Origin: Roseovarius sp. ZX-A-9
GTDB lineage: Bacteria; Pseudomonadota; Alphaproteobacteria; Rhodobacterales; Rhodobacteraceae
DNA: 64,000 bases
Direction of reading: 5' to 3'
NCBI RefSeq assembly: GCF_028369135.1
Contig: NZ_JAPWHW010000007.1
Location: 1-64,000, forward strand
This document shows positions 52,422-62,258 of the stretch, in pieces. The notes beneath the pieces were generated by a model. It was not told the origin of the DNA. It ran no database searches and saw only the letters and a list, made by a program, of their open reading frames with translations. The position numbers and the translations under genes were made by a program. How positions within the stretch are numbered: position 1 is the first letter of the stretch; every line of letters starts with the position of its first letter.

Positions 52422-53162
52422 ATGAAATCTGACCCCACCTCCAAGCCAGAGCCGAAATCGGACCTCTCGGCGCAGATCGCAAAGGCGATCCGAGACGCGA
52501 TCATCGAGGGACGCATGATCGTGGACGAGCGTCTGCCATCAGAGGCGGAGCTGGCCGAACAGTTCAACGTATCTCGCCCCACTGTGCGCGAGGCCCTGAA
52601 ACGGCTGGCGGCGCAATCGCTGATACGCACCCAGCGCGGCGCGTTCGGCGGCGCTTTTGTCAACCGGCTGAGCTATTCAGAAGCCTATGGCCAACAGATC
52701 ACCACTGCGACGCTGCTGCTGAGCATGAACGATGTCAGCTTTGATGTGGCCTGCGAGGCGCGCTATGCGCTGGAACGCGCCTGTGCGCCGCTGTCGGCGC
52801 AACGCTGCACGCCCGATCTGCTGGCCAGCATGCGGGCCGAGATTCACAGGCAGGGGCAGCCGGGTCTCAGCGACGAAGGGTTCTGCGCCTCGGACGTGGC
52901 GTTTCACCGGGCGTTGGTGGACGGGGCGGGCAACCCGGTGCTGAGTTATCAACTGGCCGGTGCCATCGAGGCGATGCAGCCGCTGATGAACATGATCACC
53001 TTTACCGCCCGGTCACGCGGCGCGATCATCGCACTGCACACCCGCATCGCCGACGCGCTGGAGGCCCACGATGCGACCGCGGCCGACATCGCCTTGCAGG
53101 AGCTGGAGCAGTATACCCTGCGGCTTGGGCAGGATGTCATGGCGGCGCGCAACAAGGCGTAA
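52422..53162 (+). CDS. GntR-family (FadR/FCD type) transcriptional regulator
   Basis: A 246-residue regulator. The N-terminal winged helix (residues about 16-80) shows IVDERLPSEAELAEQFNVSRPTVREALKRLAAQSLIRTQRG (landmarks in parts), the GntR motif. The C-terminal FCD domain is helical with LVDGAGNPVL and the metal-site Asp/His in SDVAFHRALV and ALHTRIADAL. Genes of this type beside dmdA act as DMSP-responsive repressors (DmdR) in Roseobacter species; here it is separated from dmdA by three genes, so control of the whole block is inference. No Shine-Dalgarno is visible since the palindrome abuts the start. Confidence 0.85.
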   Translation: MKSDPTSKPEPKSDLSAQIAKAIRDAIIEGRMIVDERLPSEAELAEQFNVSRPTVREALKRLAAQSLIRTQRGAFGGAFVNRLSYSEAYGQQITTATLLLSMNDVSFDVACEARYALERACAPLSAQRCTPDLLASMRAEIHRQGQPGLSDEGFCASDVAFHRALVDGAGNPVLSYQLAGAIEAMQPLMNMITFTARSRGAIIALHTRIADALEAHDATAADIALQELEQYTLRLGQDVMAARNKA

Positions 53163-53168
53163 CGCCTG

Positions 53169-53846
53169 TCAGTTGGACGCCGGGAAGTGCTGTGTTTTGC
53201 CGTCGCCCAGCACGGTCATCGACATCGGGATATCCCACGGCATCGGATAGATCGTCTTGATCCGGCAATTCGGCGCACCGATGCCGATCACCAGCGGTTT
53301 TTTGTCCAAGGCGGCAAGGGTGCGGTCGTAATAGCCGCCGCCATTGCCCAGCCGGTAGCCGGCCTCGTCCACGCCCAGCAACGGCGAGATCACGGTATCG
53401 GGTATGGCTTCGGCCCCGTCGGCAGGCACGGGAATATTCCAGATGCCGCGTTCCATCGCGCAGCCCGGTGTCCATTGGCGAAAGATCAGCGGCGCGTTCT
53501 TGGTCACCACCACGGGCAACAGGATGCGCGCGCCGGCCTCGTGGGCGCGGGTCATCCAGGCGCGCAGGTCGGGCTCGGAGCGGATCGGCCAATAGACGGC
53601 GATGGTGCGGTCGGCCAGATCGGTCAGTGCTTGGTCAAGCTCTGCGGCAATATTGTCCGAAAGCTGCGCGCGGTCCGCGACGGTGCCTTCGTTGCGCAGC
53701 GCGTAGAGCCGCGCGCGCTCGGCCTTGCGGAAGCGGTTAACATCACGGGCTGTGTCCGGGTCGATGGCATGGCCGGCCACGATGAGGTGCTGATAACAAG
53801 GGTCTTCGCCCGGCCTGTCGTCGTCTGCTCTGTCGTCGGAATGCAT
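53169..53846 (-). CDS. 5-formyltetrahydrofolate cyclo-ligase
   Basis: A 225-residue enzyme of the YgfA/MTHFS family that turns 5-formyl-THF into 5,10-methenyl-THF with ATP. RKAERARLYALR near the start, IAVYWPIRSEPDL, LLPVVV, and the nucleotide/folate loop GVDEAGYRLGNGGGYYDRTLA are present; the family end IPMSMTV is also seen. ATG 53846 is chosen; the open frame above it has no family character. It converges on the GntR gene (6 bp between stops). In other bacteria this gene often accompanies 6S RNA, but here 6S lies 20 kb away. Confidence 0.9.
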   Translation of the reverse strand: MHSDDRADDDRPGEDPCYQHLIVAGHAIDPDTARDVNRFRKAERARLYALRNEGTVADRAQLSDNIAAELDQALTDLADRTIAVYWPIRSEPDLRAWMTRAHEAGARILLPVVVTKNAPLIFRQWTPGCAMERGIWNIPVPADGAEAIPDTVISPLLGVDEAGYRLGNGGGYYDRTLAALDKKPLVIGIGAPNCRIKTIYPMPWDIPMSMTVLGDGKTQHFPASN

Positions 53847-53952
53847 CGCCCTGCCGCCTGTCTGATACCTGCTGCAATCAATGCCGGAACGTGAGCATAT
53901 CATACGCGCGGTTGCAAGGCGGCGGGCCGCGACAAATTCAACAGCTGGAGCC

Positions 53953-54192
53953 TTAGTTGCCCCCCGGCGGCGGGCCGTCTGCATCGGGGTCGGCCTTGCC
54001 CACCCCGAGAAAGACGAACTTGAACGGCAGTATCCATGCGAATCCCAACACCACGTAGAGCGGCAGCTGAACCCACCGGGGCAGCTCGCCCAGCCAGTTG
54101 ACCAGGCTGACCGCCAGCACGATATAGGCCGGCAGCCCGATCAGAAGGATCACCAGCGACCAGCGACGGCGAGCTTTGTAGCTGAGCGCCAT
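53953..54192 (-). CDS. DUF2842-family small membrane protein
   Basis: A 79-residue protein with two spans (about residues 14-33 and 42-62), starting [11 protein letters not shown] and ending with an acidic proline/glycine-rich tail (DPDADGPPPGGN). It matches DUF2842, a small alphaproteobacterial family without known function. The start codon overlaps the purA stop by one base, so it is probably translated with purA. Confidence 0.82.
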   Translation of the reverse strand: MALSYKARRRWSLVILLIGLPAYIVLAVSLVNWLGELPRWVQLPLYVVLGFAWILPFKFVFLGVGKADPDADGPPPGGN

Positions 54193-55487
54193 CAGTCGGC
54201 GAACGGATCGGTGACGAGGATCGTGTCGTCGCGCTCGGGCGAGGTGGAGACCATCGCGACCGGGCAATCAATCAGCTCTTCGACGCGGCGCACATACTTG
54301 ATGGCGTTGGCAGGCAGATCGGCCCAACTGCGCGCGCTTTCGGTCGATTCGCTCCAGCCGGGCAGTTCTTCGTAGATCGGTGTGCACCGGGCCTGGCTGT
54401 TGGCCGCCGTCGGCAGATAGTCGAGCCGTTGCCCATCCAGATCATAGCCGACGCAGATCTTCAGCACGTCAAATCCGTCAAGCACGTCAAGTTTGGTCAG
54501 CGCGATTCCCTTGACGCCCGAGGTGGCGCAGGTCTGGCGTACGAGCGCCGCGTCGAACCAGCCGCAGCGGCGTTTGCGCCCGGTGACGGTGCCGAACTCG
54601 TGGCCCCGCTCGCCCAGACGCTGACCGTCGTCATCGTCAAGCTCGGTCGGGAACGGGCCTTCGCCGACGCGGGTGGTGTAGGCCTTGACGATCCCCAGCA
54701 CGTAATTGATGGCGTTTGGCCCTACGCCCACGCCGGTGGCCGCCTGCCCCGCGATCACGTTGGACGAGGTGACAAAGGGATAGGTGCCAAAGTCGATATC
54801 CAGCAGCGCGCCTTGCGCCCCCTCGAAGAGGATGCGTTTGCCGGCCTTGCGTTTGTCGTTGAGCACCTTCCAGACCGGCGCGGCATATTGCAGGATTTCC
54901 GGAGCGATCTCGCGCAGCTGAGCGATCAGCGCGTCGCGGTCCACCGGCTCAATCCCCAACCCACGGCGCAAAGGATCATGGTGCTGGAGCGCGCGGTCCA
55001 CCCGCGCCTCGAGCGTGGCATCATCGGCCAGGTCCGCCACGCGAACCGAGCGGCGGCCAACCTTATCCTCGTAGGCGGGGCCGATGCCGCGCCCGGTGGT
55101 GCCGATCTTGGTGCCCTTGCTTGCCGCCTCTTCGCGGGCGCGGTCCAGTTCGCCATGAATGGGCAGGATCAGCGGCGTGTTTTCCGCGATCATCAGCGTC
55201 TCGGGCGTGATTTCGACGCCCTGCAGGCGAATCTTCGCGATCTCGTCCACCAGATGCCAAGGGTCGAGCACGACACCATTGCCGATCACGCTGAGCTTGC
55301 CGCCGCGCACCACGCCCGAAGGCAGCGCGTTCAGCTTGTAGACCTTGCCTTCCACAACGAGTGTATGTCCGGCATTGTGCCCGCCCTGAAAGCGCGCGAT
55401 CACATCGGCGCGCTCACTGAGCCAGTCCACGATCTTGCCTTTTCCCTCGTCGCCCCACTGGGCGCCTACGACAACAACATTGGCCAT
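54192..55487 (-). CDS. purA: Adenylosuccinate synthetase
   Basis: A 431-residue enzyme joining IMP and aspartate with GTP in AMP synthesis. [16 protein letters not shown] at the N-terminus is the GTP/IMP loop with the catalytic aspartate; [13 protein letters not shown] has the catalytic histidine; [41 protein letters not shown] and TTTG-like aspartate loop regions near the end follow (landmarks). The full length is normal. Confidence 0.96.
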   Translation of the reverse strand: MANVVVVGAQWGDEGKGKIVDWLSERADVIARFQGGHNAGHTLVVEGKVYKLNALPSGVVRGGKLSVIGNGVVLDPWHLVDEIAKIRLQGVEITPETLMIAENTPLILPIHGELDRAREEAASKGTKIGTTGRGIGPAYEDKVGRRSVRVADLADDATLEARVDRALQHHDPLRRGLGIEPVDRDALIAQLREIAPEILQYAAPVWKVLNDKRKAGKRILFEGAQGALLDIDFGTYPFVTSSNVIAGQAATGVGVGPNAINYVLGIVKAYTTRVGEGPFPTELDDDDGQRLGERGHEFGTVTGRKRRCGWFDAALVRQTCATSGVKGIALTKLDVLDGFDVLKICVGYDLDGQRLDYLPTAANSQARCTPIYEELPGWSESTESARSWADLPANAIKYVRRVEELIDCPVAMVSTSPERDDTILVTDPFAD

Positions 55488-55742
55488 GCTGATCCTCTTG
55501 GCTGATGCGTTTCGCGGAAAACCTGATTCACAGATTCTTGCGAGACGCGCACGACATATAAGGGTTGCTTGCGTTTCGCCTTAAACTGATGGCTCAGATC
55601 AAAGGTGAAGCGCTTTAGCGGTCAAACCCGCGCCGGTATAGCGGGGTCGGCACGGCGGCGAAACCGTTAAATCGCCCTGCCCTCTGGACAGGACGTGCCG
55701 GTTTCGACCATTTTGAGCGCAAAGGTTCGCAGAGAGAGGCAA

Positions 55743-56138
55743 ATGGGGTTCATCATCCGCTGGCTGGTCGCATTTGCTTTGCTTGCCGCCACCTTCAATC
55801 CGACCGAGTGGAACTACACCTCTTGGGTCGCGCGTAATTTTTCAGATCAAATGCCGCTGGCGGTGCTGATCGGGCTGCTGCTGGCCGCGGGCTATATCAT
55901 CTACCTTCGCGCGACACTGCGGTCGATCGGCGGCTTCGGGATGCTGCTGGTGGCGGCGATCATCGGCGCGGTGCTGTGGGTGCTGTATGATTACGGTGTG
56001 TTCACGCTCCGAAACGACGCGGCAATGGTCTGGCTGGGCCTTGTCACGCTGGCCACGGTGCTGGGCATCGGGCTGAGCTGGAGCCATGTGCGCCGCCGTC
56101 TGAGCGGGCAGTCTGACATGGACGATATCGGCGACTGA
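55743..56138 (+). CDS. DUF6524-like membrane protein
   Basis: A 131-residue protein with four hydrophobic spans (about residues 5-20, 38-57, 64-88, 93-112) and a short charged end. FNPTEWNYTSW between spans 1 and 2 is a distinctive loop I recall from a Rhodobacterales family of unknown role. ATG 55743 is preferred because GAGAGAGG lies just upstream. It stands alone between purA (divergent) and secG. Confidence 0.75.
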   Translation: MGFIIRWLVAFALLAATFNPTEWNYTSWVARNFSDQMPLAVLIGLLLAAGYIIYLRATLRSIGGFGMLLVAAIIGAVLWVLYDYGVFTLRNDAAMVWLGLVTLATVLGIGLSWSHVRRRLSGQSDMDDIGD

Positions 56139-56254
56139 ACGCGCGACGGCCCAACGCGGGCCCAACCGGCGCCACGCGGGGGCGATTGCCGGGTTGCGGG
56201 ACCGGACGTTATTGCATAGATACCCCCCTGAACCATTCCAACGCGGGCCGCTAC

Positions 56255-56614
56255 ATGGAAAACGTCGTCCTCATCATTCATCTCCTTCTGGCACTGGCGC
56301 TGATTGGCGTCGTGCTGATCCAGCGCTCGGAAGGGGGCGGACTTGGCATGGGAGGCGGCGGTGCTGTCGCCGGCCGCTCGGCAGCGACGGCACTGGGCAA
56401 GATGACGTGGATCCTGGCGATCGCCTTTCTTTGCACCTCGATGGCGCTGACGATCATCGCGGCACGCAATGCGGCAGGCAGTTCGGTACTGGACCGCATC
56501 ATGGACGCGCCGGCACCCGCGGCAGCAGAAGAAGAAGCGCCCGACCTGACCGGAGGCAGCCTGTTGCCGCCAGCGGCCGGTGACGATGCGCCACTTCTAC
56601 CCACAGCAGAGTAA
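56255..56614 (+). CDS. secG: Preprotein translocase subunit SecG
   Basis: A 119-residue inner-membrane protein with two spans (about residues 3-22 and 52-72) around the conserved loop LIQRSEGGGLGMGGGG, the SecG signature. The C-terminal tail is acidic and alanine/proline-rich, as in other alphaproteobacteria. It stabilises SecYEG. ATG 56255 is chosen; the earlier part of the open frame has no family character. pyrG follows 184 bp later, as in related genomes. Confidence 0.92.
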   Translation: MENVVLIIHLLLALALIGVVLIQRSEGGGLGMGGGGAVAGRSAATALGKMTWILAIAFLCTSMALTIIAARNAAGSSVLDRIMDAPAPAAAEEEAPDLTGGSLLPPAAGDDAPLLPTAE

Positions 56615-56646
56615 CCAAAACTAAGCCTTGGGGCATATCGGAATGA

Positions 56647-56663
56647 CGCAACATCATGTTGCG
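56647..56663 (+). terminator. Small hairpin after secG
   Basis: CGCAAC (56647-56652) and GTTGCG (56658-56663) form a perfect 6-bp stem with a 5-base loop 32 bp after the secG stop, without a U tract. Confidence 0.4.
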
Positions 56664-56798
56664 GCCCGGTTGCATATCAAGGCCGAATCCTGATAGGCTT
56701 AAACCCCGTGGGCAGCGGTTCATCGCAGGCCGCCAGCGGCGCTATTGGGCCGATCTGACAAGGCAAGAGCCAAGCATAGCACGGGGGATCACCGACAC

Positions 56799-58442
56799 AT
56801 GGCGCGCTATATCTTCATCACAGGCGGTGTCGTTTCCTCGCTGGGCAAGGGGCTGGCATCGGCGGCACTCGGGGCGTTGTTGCAGGCACGCGGCTTCTCG
56901 GTGCGGCTGCGCAAGCTTGATCCTTATCTCAACGTCGATCCCGGCACGATGTCGCCTTTCGAGCATGGCGAGGTGTTCGTCACCGATGATGGCGCGGAAA
57001 CCGACCTTGACCTGGGCCATTACGAGCGGTTCACCGGCGTACCCGCCCGGATGACCGACTCGGTCAGTTCGGGGCGCATCTATTCCAACGTTCTGGAAAA
57101 GGAGCGCCGAGGCGATTACCTCGGCAAGACCATTCAGGTGGTCCCGCACGTCACCAACGAGATCAAGGATTTCCTGAATATCGGCGATGACGAGGTCGAT
57201 TTCATGCTCTGCGAAATCGGCGGCACGGTGGGCGACATCGAGGGCCTGCCCTTTTTCGAGGCGATCCGGCAGTTCAGCCATGACCGCCCGCGCGGCCAGT
57301 GTATCTTCATGCATCTGACGTTGCTGCCTTACCTTGCGGCCAGCGGCGAGTTGAAGACCAAGCCGACCCAGCACAGCGTCAAGGAATTGCAGAGCATCGG
57401 CATCGCGCCCGATATCCTGGTCTGCCGCTCGGAACATCCCATCCCGGACAAGGAGCGCGAGAAAATCGCGCTGTTCTGCAATGTCCGCAAAGAGGCCGTG
57501 GTGGCCGCCTATGACCTGGCGTCGATTTACGAGGCACCCCTGGCCTATCATCGCGAAGGGTTGGATCAGGCGGTGCTGGACGCGTTTCAGATTTCGCCCG
57601 CGCCGCGCCCCGATCTGGCGGTCTGGCGGGATGTGGCCGACCGCATCCACAAGACTGACGGCACGGTGAATATCGCGATCGTCGGGAAATATGTGCAGCT
57701 TGAAGACGCCTACAAGTCGATCAAGGAAGCGTTGACCCATGGCGGCATGGCCAACCGGGTCAAGGTCAATGTCGAATGGGTCGATGCCGAAGTGTTCGAC
57801 ACCCAGGACCCCGCGCCGCATCTCGAAGGCTTTCATGCGATCCTGGTGCCCGGCGGCTTTGGCGAGCGCGGCACCGAGGGCAAGATCAAGGCAGCCCAGT
57901 TCGCCCGCGAACGGAAAATCCCCTACCTGGGGATCTGCCTTGGAATGCAGCTGGCGGTAATCGAGGCGGCGCGCAACGTCGCCGGGATGGCGACAGCGGG
58001 ATCGGAGGAATTCGATCACGAGACCGGCCAGAAACGCTTTGAGCCGGTGGTCTACCACCTGAAGGAATGGGTGCAGGGCAACGCCAAGGTGCGCCGCAAG
58101 GTCGGCGACGACAAGGGCGGCACGATGCGCCTGGGGGCCTATGACGCGACGCTCAAGGAAGGCTCCAAGGTGGCCGGGATCTATGGCACGACCTCAATCG
58201 AGGAACGCCACCGGCATCGCTACGAGGTGGATATCAAATACATGGAAAACCTGGAAGAGCACGGCCTGCGTTTTTCCGGCATGTCCCCCGATGGCCGCCT
58301 GCCCGAGATCGTCGAGTGGACAAACCATCCGTGGTTCATCGGGGTTCAGTTCCACCCCGAGCTGAAATCCAAACCCTTCGCGCCGCATCCGCTCTTTGCC
58401 GATTTCGTGCGCGCCGCGATCGAGACTTCGCGCCTGGTCTGA
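56799..58442 (+). CDS. pyrG: CTP synthase
   Basis: A 547-residue enzyme aminating UTP to CTP. The N-terminal synthase domain has [22 protein letters not shown] (ATP loop) and [22 protein letters not shown]; the C-terminal glutaminase domain has [14 protein letters not shown] and GICLGMQ with the nucleophilic cysteine, and ends with the His/Glu pair in FHPELKS. ATG 56799 is chosen because the family begins with it. Full normal length. Confidence 0.97.
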   Translation: MARYIFITGGVVSSLGKGLASAALGALLQARGFSVRLRKLDPYLNVDPGTMSPFEHGEVFVTDDGAETDLDLGHYERFTGVPARMTDSVSSGRIYSNVLEKERRGDYLGKTIQVVPHVTNEIKDFLNIGDDEVDFMLCEIGGTVGDIEGLPFFEAIRQFSHDRPRGQCIFMHLTLLPYLAASGELKTKPTQHSVKELQSIGIAPDILVCRSEHPIPDKEREKIALFCNVRKEAVVAAYDLASIYEAPLAYHREGLDQAVLDAFQISPAPRPDLAVWRDVADRIHKTDGTVNIAIVGKYVQLEDAYKSIKEALTHGGMANRVKVNVEWVDAEVFDTQDPAPHLEGFHAILVPGGFGERGTEGKIKAAQFARERKIPYLGICLGMQLAVIEAARNVAGMATAGSEEFDHETGQKRFEPVVYHLKEWVQGNAKVRRKVGDDKGGTMRLGAYDATLKEGSKVAGIYGTTSIEERHRHRYEVDIKYMENLEEHGLRFSGMSPDGRLPEIVEWTNHPWFIGVQFHPELKSKPFAPHPLFADFVRAAIETSRLV

Positions 58443-58540
58443 GCCCGCAGTCGCGGCAACGGTCCTTTGTGGGATATGAGGCCTGAGCCGCGAATCCTTC
58501 CGGCTTGTGTGCCCTGAGGCAGCAATCTACCTTGCCTCGC

Positions 58541-58939
58541 ATGATTCCCCGCGAGTCCTTCAGATTGCGCGCGCTTTTGCTGCGCGGGCTTGTTCTCCTG
58601 TCTCTGTTTTTGTCGGGAATTGTCCCCGATGGAATGATGCGGCTGGCAGAGGACGGCGGCACGCGTCTTGTGCTTTGCACAGGTGACGGCCCGCAGGAGA
58701 TCTGGTTGACGCCAGATGGGGAACGTCGGCCAGTACCCCCCGGGGACACGAACGAGGCCGCGCATCAGCAACACTGCATTCAGGTGAGCCTCGCCCTGAG
58801 CGATGTTCAGCCTCAGGCCGTGGCCCGATTGTTGCAGGTCGCGCTGCCCGTGGAATTTGCGGCAGGCGCGCATCAAACTTTCAAACGCCTGAACGCGGCC
58901 ACGGCGGCCTCCCCTCGCGCACCGCCAATCCTGCTGTAA
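58541..58939 (+). CDS. DUF2946-like protein
   Basis: A 132-residue protein with a basic start, a hydrophobic segment (about residues 9-27) like a signal peptide, GIVPDGMMR, then RLVLCTGDGPQEIWLTPDG and HQQHCIQVSLAL. The Cys of VLCTGDG and the HxxHC group are the spots where DUF2946 proteins carry their conserved Cys/His, so it may bind a metal in the periplasm. DUF2946 genes often precede TonB-type metal-uptake genes. Here the metal-importer genes follow after 254 bp. The start is uncertain; ATG 58541 lacks a strong ribosome-binding site. Confidence 0.6.
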   Translation: MIPRESFRLRALLLRGLVLLSLFLSGIVPDGMMRLAEDGGTRLVLCTGDGPQEIWLTPDGERRPVPPGDTNEAAHQQHCIQVSLALSDVQPQAVARLLQVALPVEFAAGAHQTFKRLNAATAASPRAPPILL

Positions 58940-59193
58940 CCAAAAGGACGTCCACGACGTCTGGACTGCAGGCGGCCGCCGATGAGGTGGCGCGTATTTT
59001 TACAGCCACGCACCAACCACGACCCACCGCCCGAATTGCGCCAAAGCCCCCTGTCGGGAGCCGGGCGAAAATGCGGTGTGCTGCGCGGCATGGCCATTTG
59101 CATCCAGACACGTAGGCGGGACCGTCGGGCGTTCTCACGCCCTGAAAGCGCAGGATTGCGCCAGCCCCAACATTTGAAATCTGGAAAAAGACA

Positions 59194-60294
59194 ATGTCTC
59201 TCACACTTAAATCGGTCATGGCCGCAGGCCTTCTTGCGGCGATCGGCTCTACAGCTGTTGCTGAAATCACCATCACGGATCTGCGCGACCGCACGGTCAC
59301 GCTGGAAAATCCCGCACAACGGGTCATGCTCGGGTTCTACTACCAGGATTTCCTTGCCATCACCGGCGAAGGCGCGATGGATCGCATCGTTGGCCTTTCA
59401 CGCGGCCCCTGGGCAGAGTGGAGACCGGGCCAATGGGAGGTCTACACGCAAGCCTTTCCGCAACTGGCAGACCTGCCAGATGTCGGCGACACCGGAAGCT
59501 CCACCTTCTCTATCGAAGCTGCAATCGCGACCGATCCCGATCTCGTGATTCTTGCGGCATGGCAATATGACGCCCTTGGCGAAAGCGCCGAGCAATTCGC
59601 GGCGGCGGATATCCCGGTGTTGGTTGTCGACTACAACGCGCAGACGCTGGAAAAACACCTCGCTTCCACCCGCGCCATTGGGGCGGCAATGGGGACGGAA
59701 GACCGCGCTGAACAGATTGCCACGTTCTACGAAGACATGCTGGCCGACACGGCAAGCCGCGTCGCGGCCTCAACGGAGGCGCCGAAACGGATCTATGTCG
59801 AGCTTGCCCAGAAGGGGCCGGACGAGGTCGGCAACTCCTATTCCGGCGGCATGTGGGGGGGCATCATTGACGGCCTCGGGGGGCACAATATCGCGAACGG
59901 GCAAATCGAAAACTGGGGGCCGCTGGCACCAGAATATGTTCTGGCGCAGCAACCAGAGGTCATCGTGCTTGCGGGTTCGGAATGGCTTGACCGTCCTGCT
60001 GCGGTCCCGCTGGGTTTTGCGCAGGATGCCGATCTGGCCAAGGCACGGATGCGTGCCTATCTGGGGCGGCCCGGTTGGGCGGAACTTCCTGCCGCGCAAG
60101 ACGGGCAGCTTTTCGGGATCTACCACGGCGGCACTCGGTCGATTTCGGATTTCGCCTATTTCCGCTTTCTGGGAAAGGTCCTGCATCCCGAAGCTTTCGC
60201 CGATGTTGATCCGCAGGCCGAACTTGCAAAGTTCTATGCCGACTGGCTTCCCGTCAGACTTGACGGCACATTCATGATCCAAGCGGATGAGTGA
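59194..60294 (+). CDS. Metal/metal-chelate ABC transporter substrate-binding protein (FecB/FepB type)
   Basis: A 366-residue periplasmic binding protein of the BtuF/FepB clan (cluster A-II). A signal peptide (cleavage near STAVAEI, residue 23) is followed by ITDLRDRTVTLENPAQRVM, the family start, then IEAAIATDPDLVILA and PEVIVLAGSEW, the matching segments of the two lobes. No lipobox. Ligand could be a ferric or zinc chelate or heme; it cannot be read by eye. It overlaps the permease gene by 8 bp and is the first gene of a three-gene importer. Confidence 0.85.
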   Translation: MSLTLKSVMAAGLLAAIGSTAVAEITITDLRDRTVTLENPAQRVMLGFYYQDFLAITGEGAMDRIVGLSRGPWAEWRPGQWEVYTQAFPQLADLPDVGDTGSSTFSIEAAIATDPDLVILAAWQYDALGESAEQFAAADIPVLVVDYNAQTLEKHLASTRAIGAAMGTEDRAEQIATFYEDMLADTASRVAASTEAPKRIYVELAQKGPDEVGNSYSGGMWGGIIDGLGGHNIANGQIENWGPLAPEYVLAQQPEVIVLAGSEWLDRPAAVPLGFAQDADLAKARMRAYLGRPGWAELPAAQDGQLFGIYHGGTRSISDFAYFRFLGKVLHPEAFADVDPQAELAKFYADWLPVRLDGTFMIQADE

Positions 60295-61333
60295 TGTCAT
60301 CCCAAGCCTGAGTGGTGTTCCACGCCGCGCTGGTTTGACTCGCGCGGGGGCGGTTCTTGCCGCCCTCGCCGGGCTTGTTTGCCTGATGGTGGGGGATCTG
60401 ATCACGGGTCCAGCGGGCCTTCCGCTGAGCGAAGTTCTGACGGGCATAGCCGCCGGGCCTTCGGGTGCGGACAAGGGGCTGGCCACCATCCTGTGGCTGT
60501 TGCGGATGCCGCAAACTCTCACGGCGGCATTGGTGGGGGCGTGTCTGGGGGTTGCGGGGCTGATGATGCAAACCATCCTGGCGAACCCGTTAGCCAGCCC
60601 CTATACGCTTGGGTTCTCGGCTGCTGCGGGCTCTGGCGCGGCCAGTGTCATTCTGTTTGGCTCTGCCCTGCCGGTGGCGATGTGGCTTGGCGTTCCGCTT
60701 GCGGCATTTGCAGGCACGCTGGTTGCTGCGGGCCTGATCTATCTCGTTGCGAAATATCGCGGTTCTTCGCCCGAGATCCTCGTTCTGGCGGGGATTGCCG
60801 TGTTGTTTTTCTTCCAGTCCTTGCAATCCCTGCTGCAATTCATGGCCGCGCCGGAAATATTGCAGCAGATCGTTTTCTGGCTGTTCGGCAGCCTGCTGAA
60901 GGCCACCTGGACAAGCGTCAAGGTTATCACGGTGCTGTTTGCGCTTTGCCTGCCCTTCCTGCTGCGCGATGCGTGGAACCTTACCTCATTGCGCCTTGGC
61001 GACAGCAATGCGGCAAGCCTCGGGCTTGATGTCGACGCGCTGCGCCGCCGGACGCTTGTGATCGTCGCGGTGTTAACGGCGGCGGCGGTGAGCTTTACGG
61101 GGACCATCGGATTCGTTGGCCTGATCGCACCGCATGTTGCCCGAACGCTGGTCGGCGAAGACCATCGTTTCGCGCTGCCGATGTCGGCGATCATGGGGGC
61201 TATCGTTCTTGTTGCTGCCTCGGTGGCGGGGAAACTCATCTCTCCCGGGGCCGTGATCCCCGTGGGGATCATCACCGCCATCGCGGGCATCCCGATGCTT
61301 GTCGGCGTCATCTTGCGGAAAGGAACACGCTGA
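60287..61333 (+). CDS. FecCD-type ABC transporter permease
   Basis: A 348-residue inner-membrane permease with about nine to ten spans. RMPQTLTAALVGACLGVAGLMMQTILANPLASPYTLGFSAAAGSGA (landmarks in parts) is the FecCD hallmark, and GTIGFVGLIAPHVARTLVGEDHR is the cytoplasmic coupling loop for the ATPase. It has the normal length. It is coupled by overlaps to the binding protein (8 bp) and the ATPase (1 bp). Confidence 0.92.
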   Translation: MSDVIPSLSGVPRRAGLTRAGAVLAALAGLVCLMVGDLITGPAGLPLSEVLTGIAAGPSGADKGLATILWLLRMPQTLTAALVGACLGVAGLMMQTILANPLASPYTLGFSAAAGSGAASVILFGSALPVAMWLGVPLAAFAGTLVAAGLIYLVAKYRGSSPEILVLAGIAVLFFFQSLQSLLQFMAAPEILQQIVFWLFGSLLKATWTSVKVITVLFALCLPFLLRDAWNLTSLRLGDSNAASLGLDVDALRRRTLVIVAVLTAAAVSFTGTIGFVGLIAPHVARTLVGEDHRFALPMSAIMGAIVLVAASVAGKLISPGAVIPVGIITAIAGIPMLVGVILRKGTR

Positions 61334-62124
61334 TGGGTCGCTTCACCCTCAACCGCTTTTGCGTCCATGTGAAAAAGCGATGCTTGCTTCAGATCGATGC
61401 CCTCGATCTGCCCTCGCACGGGATTATCGGGGTTCTTGGTCCGAACGGGGCCGGAAAATCCACCCTCCTGCGCGCGCTTGCGGGCATTGCGCGCCACTCG
61501 GGGGAAAAGTCACTCGACGGGTCATGGCCTTCGCCGGAAGACATCGGGTTTCTGCCACAGAATTTCACGGTGAATGCCGCGTTAAGCGTTTCCGAATGTG
61601 TGCTTCTGGGGCGGCGCGAGCAACTGGGCTGGCGTGTCACCGACAAGGACCGCCTGATCGTCCATGATGCGCTTGCGCGTTTTGGCCTGACCCATTTGGC
61701 CGAACGCCCCATGACATCGCTTTCAGGGGGGCAGCAACAACTCGTCCTTTTGGCGCAGCGCCTGTCACGCGCCCCGCGCCTGCTGATCCTTGACGAGCCG
61801 ACCAGCGCGCTTGATCTGCGCCACCAGATCAATGTGCTGAGCTACCTCAGGGACTTTCACAGTGACCACACGCTCATCATTGCCGCGCTGCATGACCTCA
61901 CCCTTGCAGGACGGTTTTCCGATGCGCTTGTCCTGATCGAGAACGGCAGATTGCATGCGCAGGGGCTGCCGAGCGAGATCCTGAGTCCCGAGATGCTTGA
62001 TCCTGTTTACGAGATTTCGAGCGAGTGCTTGCAAGATCGTTCGGGGGCTCCGGTCGTGGTGCCTCACATGGCGGGGAAATCGGCTCTTGGTATCTTCGAT
62101 GCCAAGACAGATACCCGCCCTTGA
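61333..62124 (+). CDS. Metal-chelate ABC transporter ATP-binding protein (FecE type)
   Basis: A 263-residue ABC ATPase. Walker A is GPNGAGKST, the Q-loop is near GFLPQNF, the signature is LSGGQQQ, Walker B is LLILDEP and the switch histidine is in ALHDL. Q-loop and signature types fit FecE/FhuC ATPases. The C-terminus carries HMAGKSALGIFDAK, somewhat longer than usual. Start overlaps the permease stop (TGATG). Confidence 0.9.
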   Translation: MGRFTLNRFCVHVKKRCLLQIDALDLPSHGIIGVLGPNGAGKSTLLRALAGIARHSGEKSLDGSWPSPEDIGFLPQNFTVNAALSVSECVLLGRREQLGWRVTDKDRLIVHDALARFGLTHLAERPMTSLSGGQQQLVLLAQRLSRAPRLLILDEPTSALDLRHQINVLSYLRDFHSDHTLIIAALHDLTLAGRFSDALVLIENGRLHAQGLPSEILSPEMLDPVYEISSECLQDRSGAPVVVPHMAGKSALGIFDAKTDTRP

Positions 62125-62129
62125 AGCGG

Positions 62130-62219
62130 CGCGACTCTGAAAAAAGGGGGGGACGCGTTGGTCGCGCAGGCCCGGTCCTGCGGTGGCGGGGCCAATTTTC
62201 CCCCTTCTTCAGTGTCGCG
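62130..62219. repeat. 90-bp imperfect inverted-repeat element
   Basis: CGCGAC...CTGAA...GGGGG (62130-62150) pairs with CCCCC...TTCAG...GTCGCG (62200-62219), about 20 bp with two mismatches and a bulge. Inside it CGCAGG (62165-62170) pairs with CCTGCG (62177-62182). It begins 5 bp after the ATPase stop and lies 40 bp before the aquaporin start. It may be a terminator-like structure or a MITE-type remnant. Confidence 0.6.
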
Positions 62220-62258
62220 ATTGCACCATAACGAGCCGATCAACAGAGAGGCTTCACT

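Noticed and set aside
59040-59130. Cobalamin-riboswitch-like phrases (GGGAGCCGGGCGAAAAT, then CTGCGCGGCA) upstream of the FecB-type gene
   Set aside because: The conserved GCCACTG box and the rest of the fold could not be found at the expected distance; a covariance-model search would settle it.
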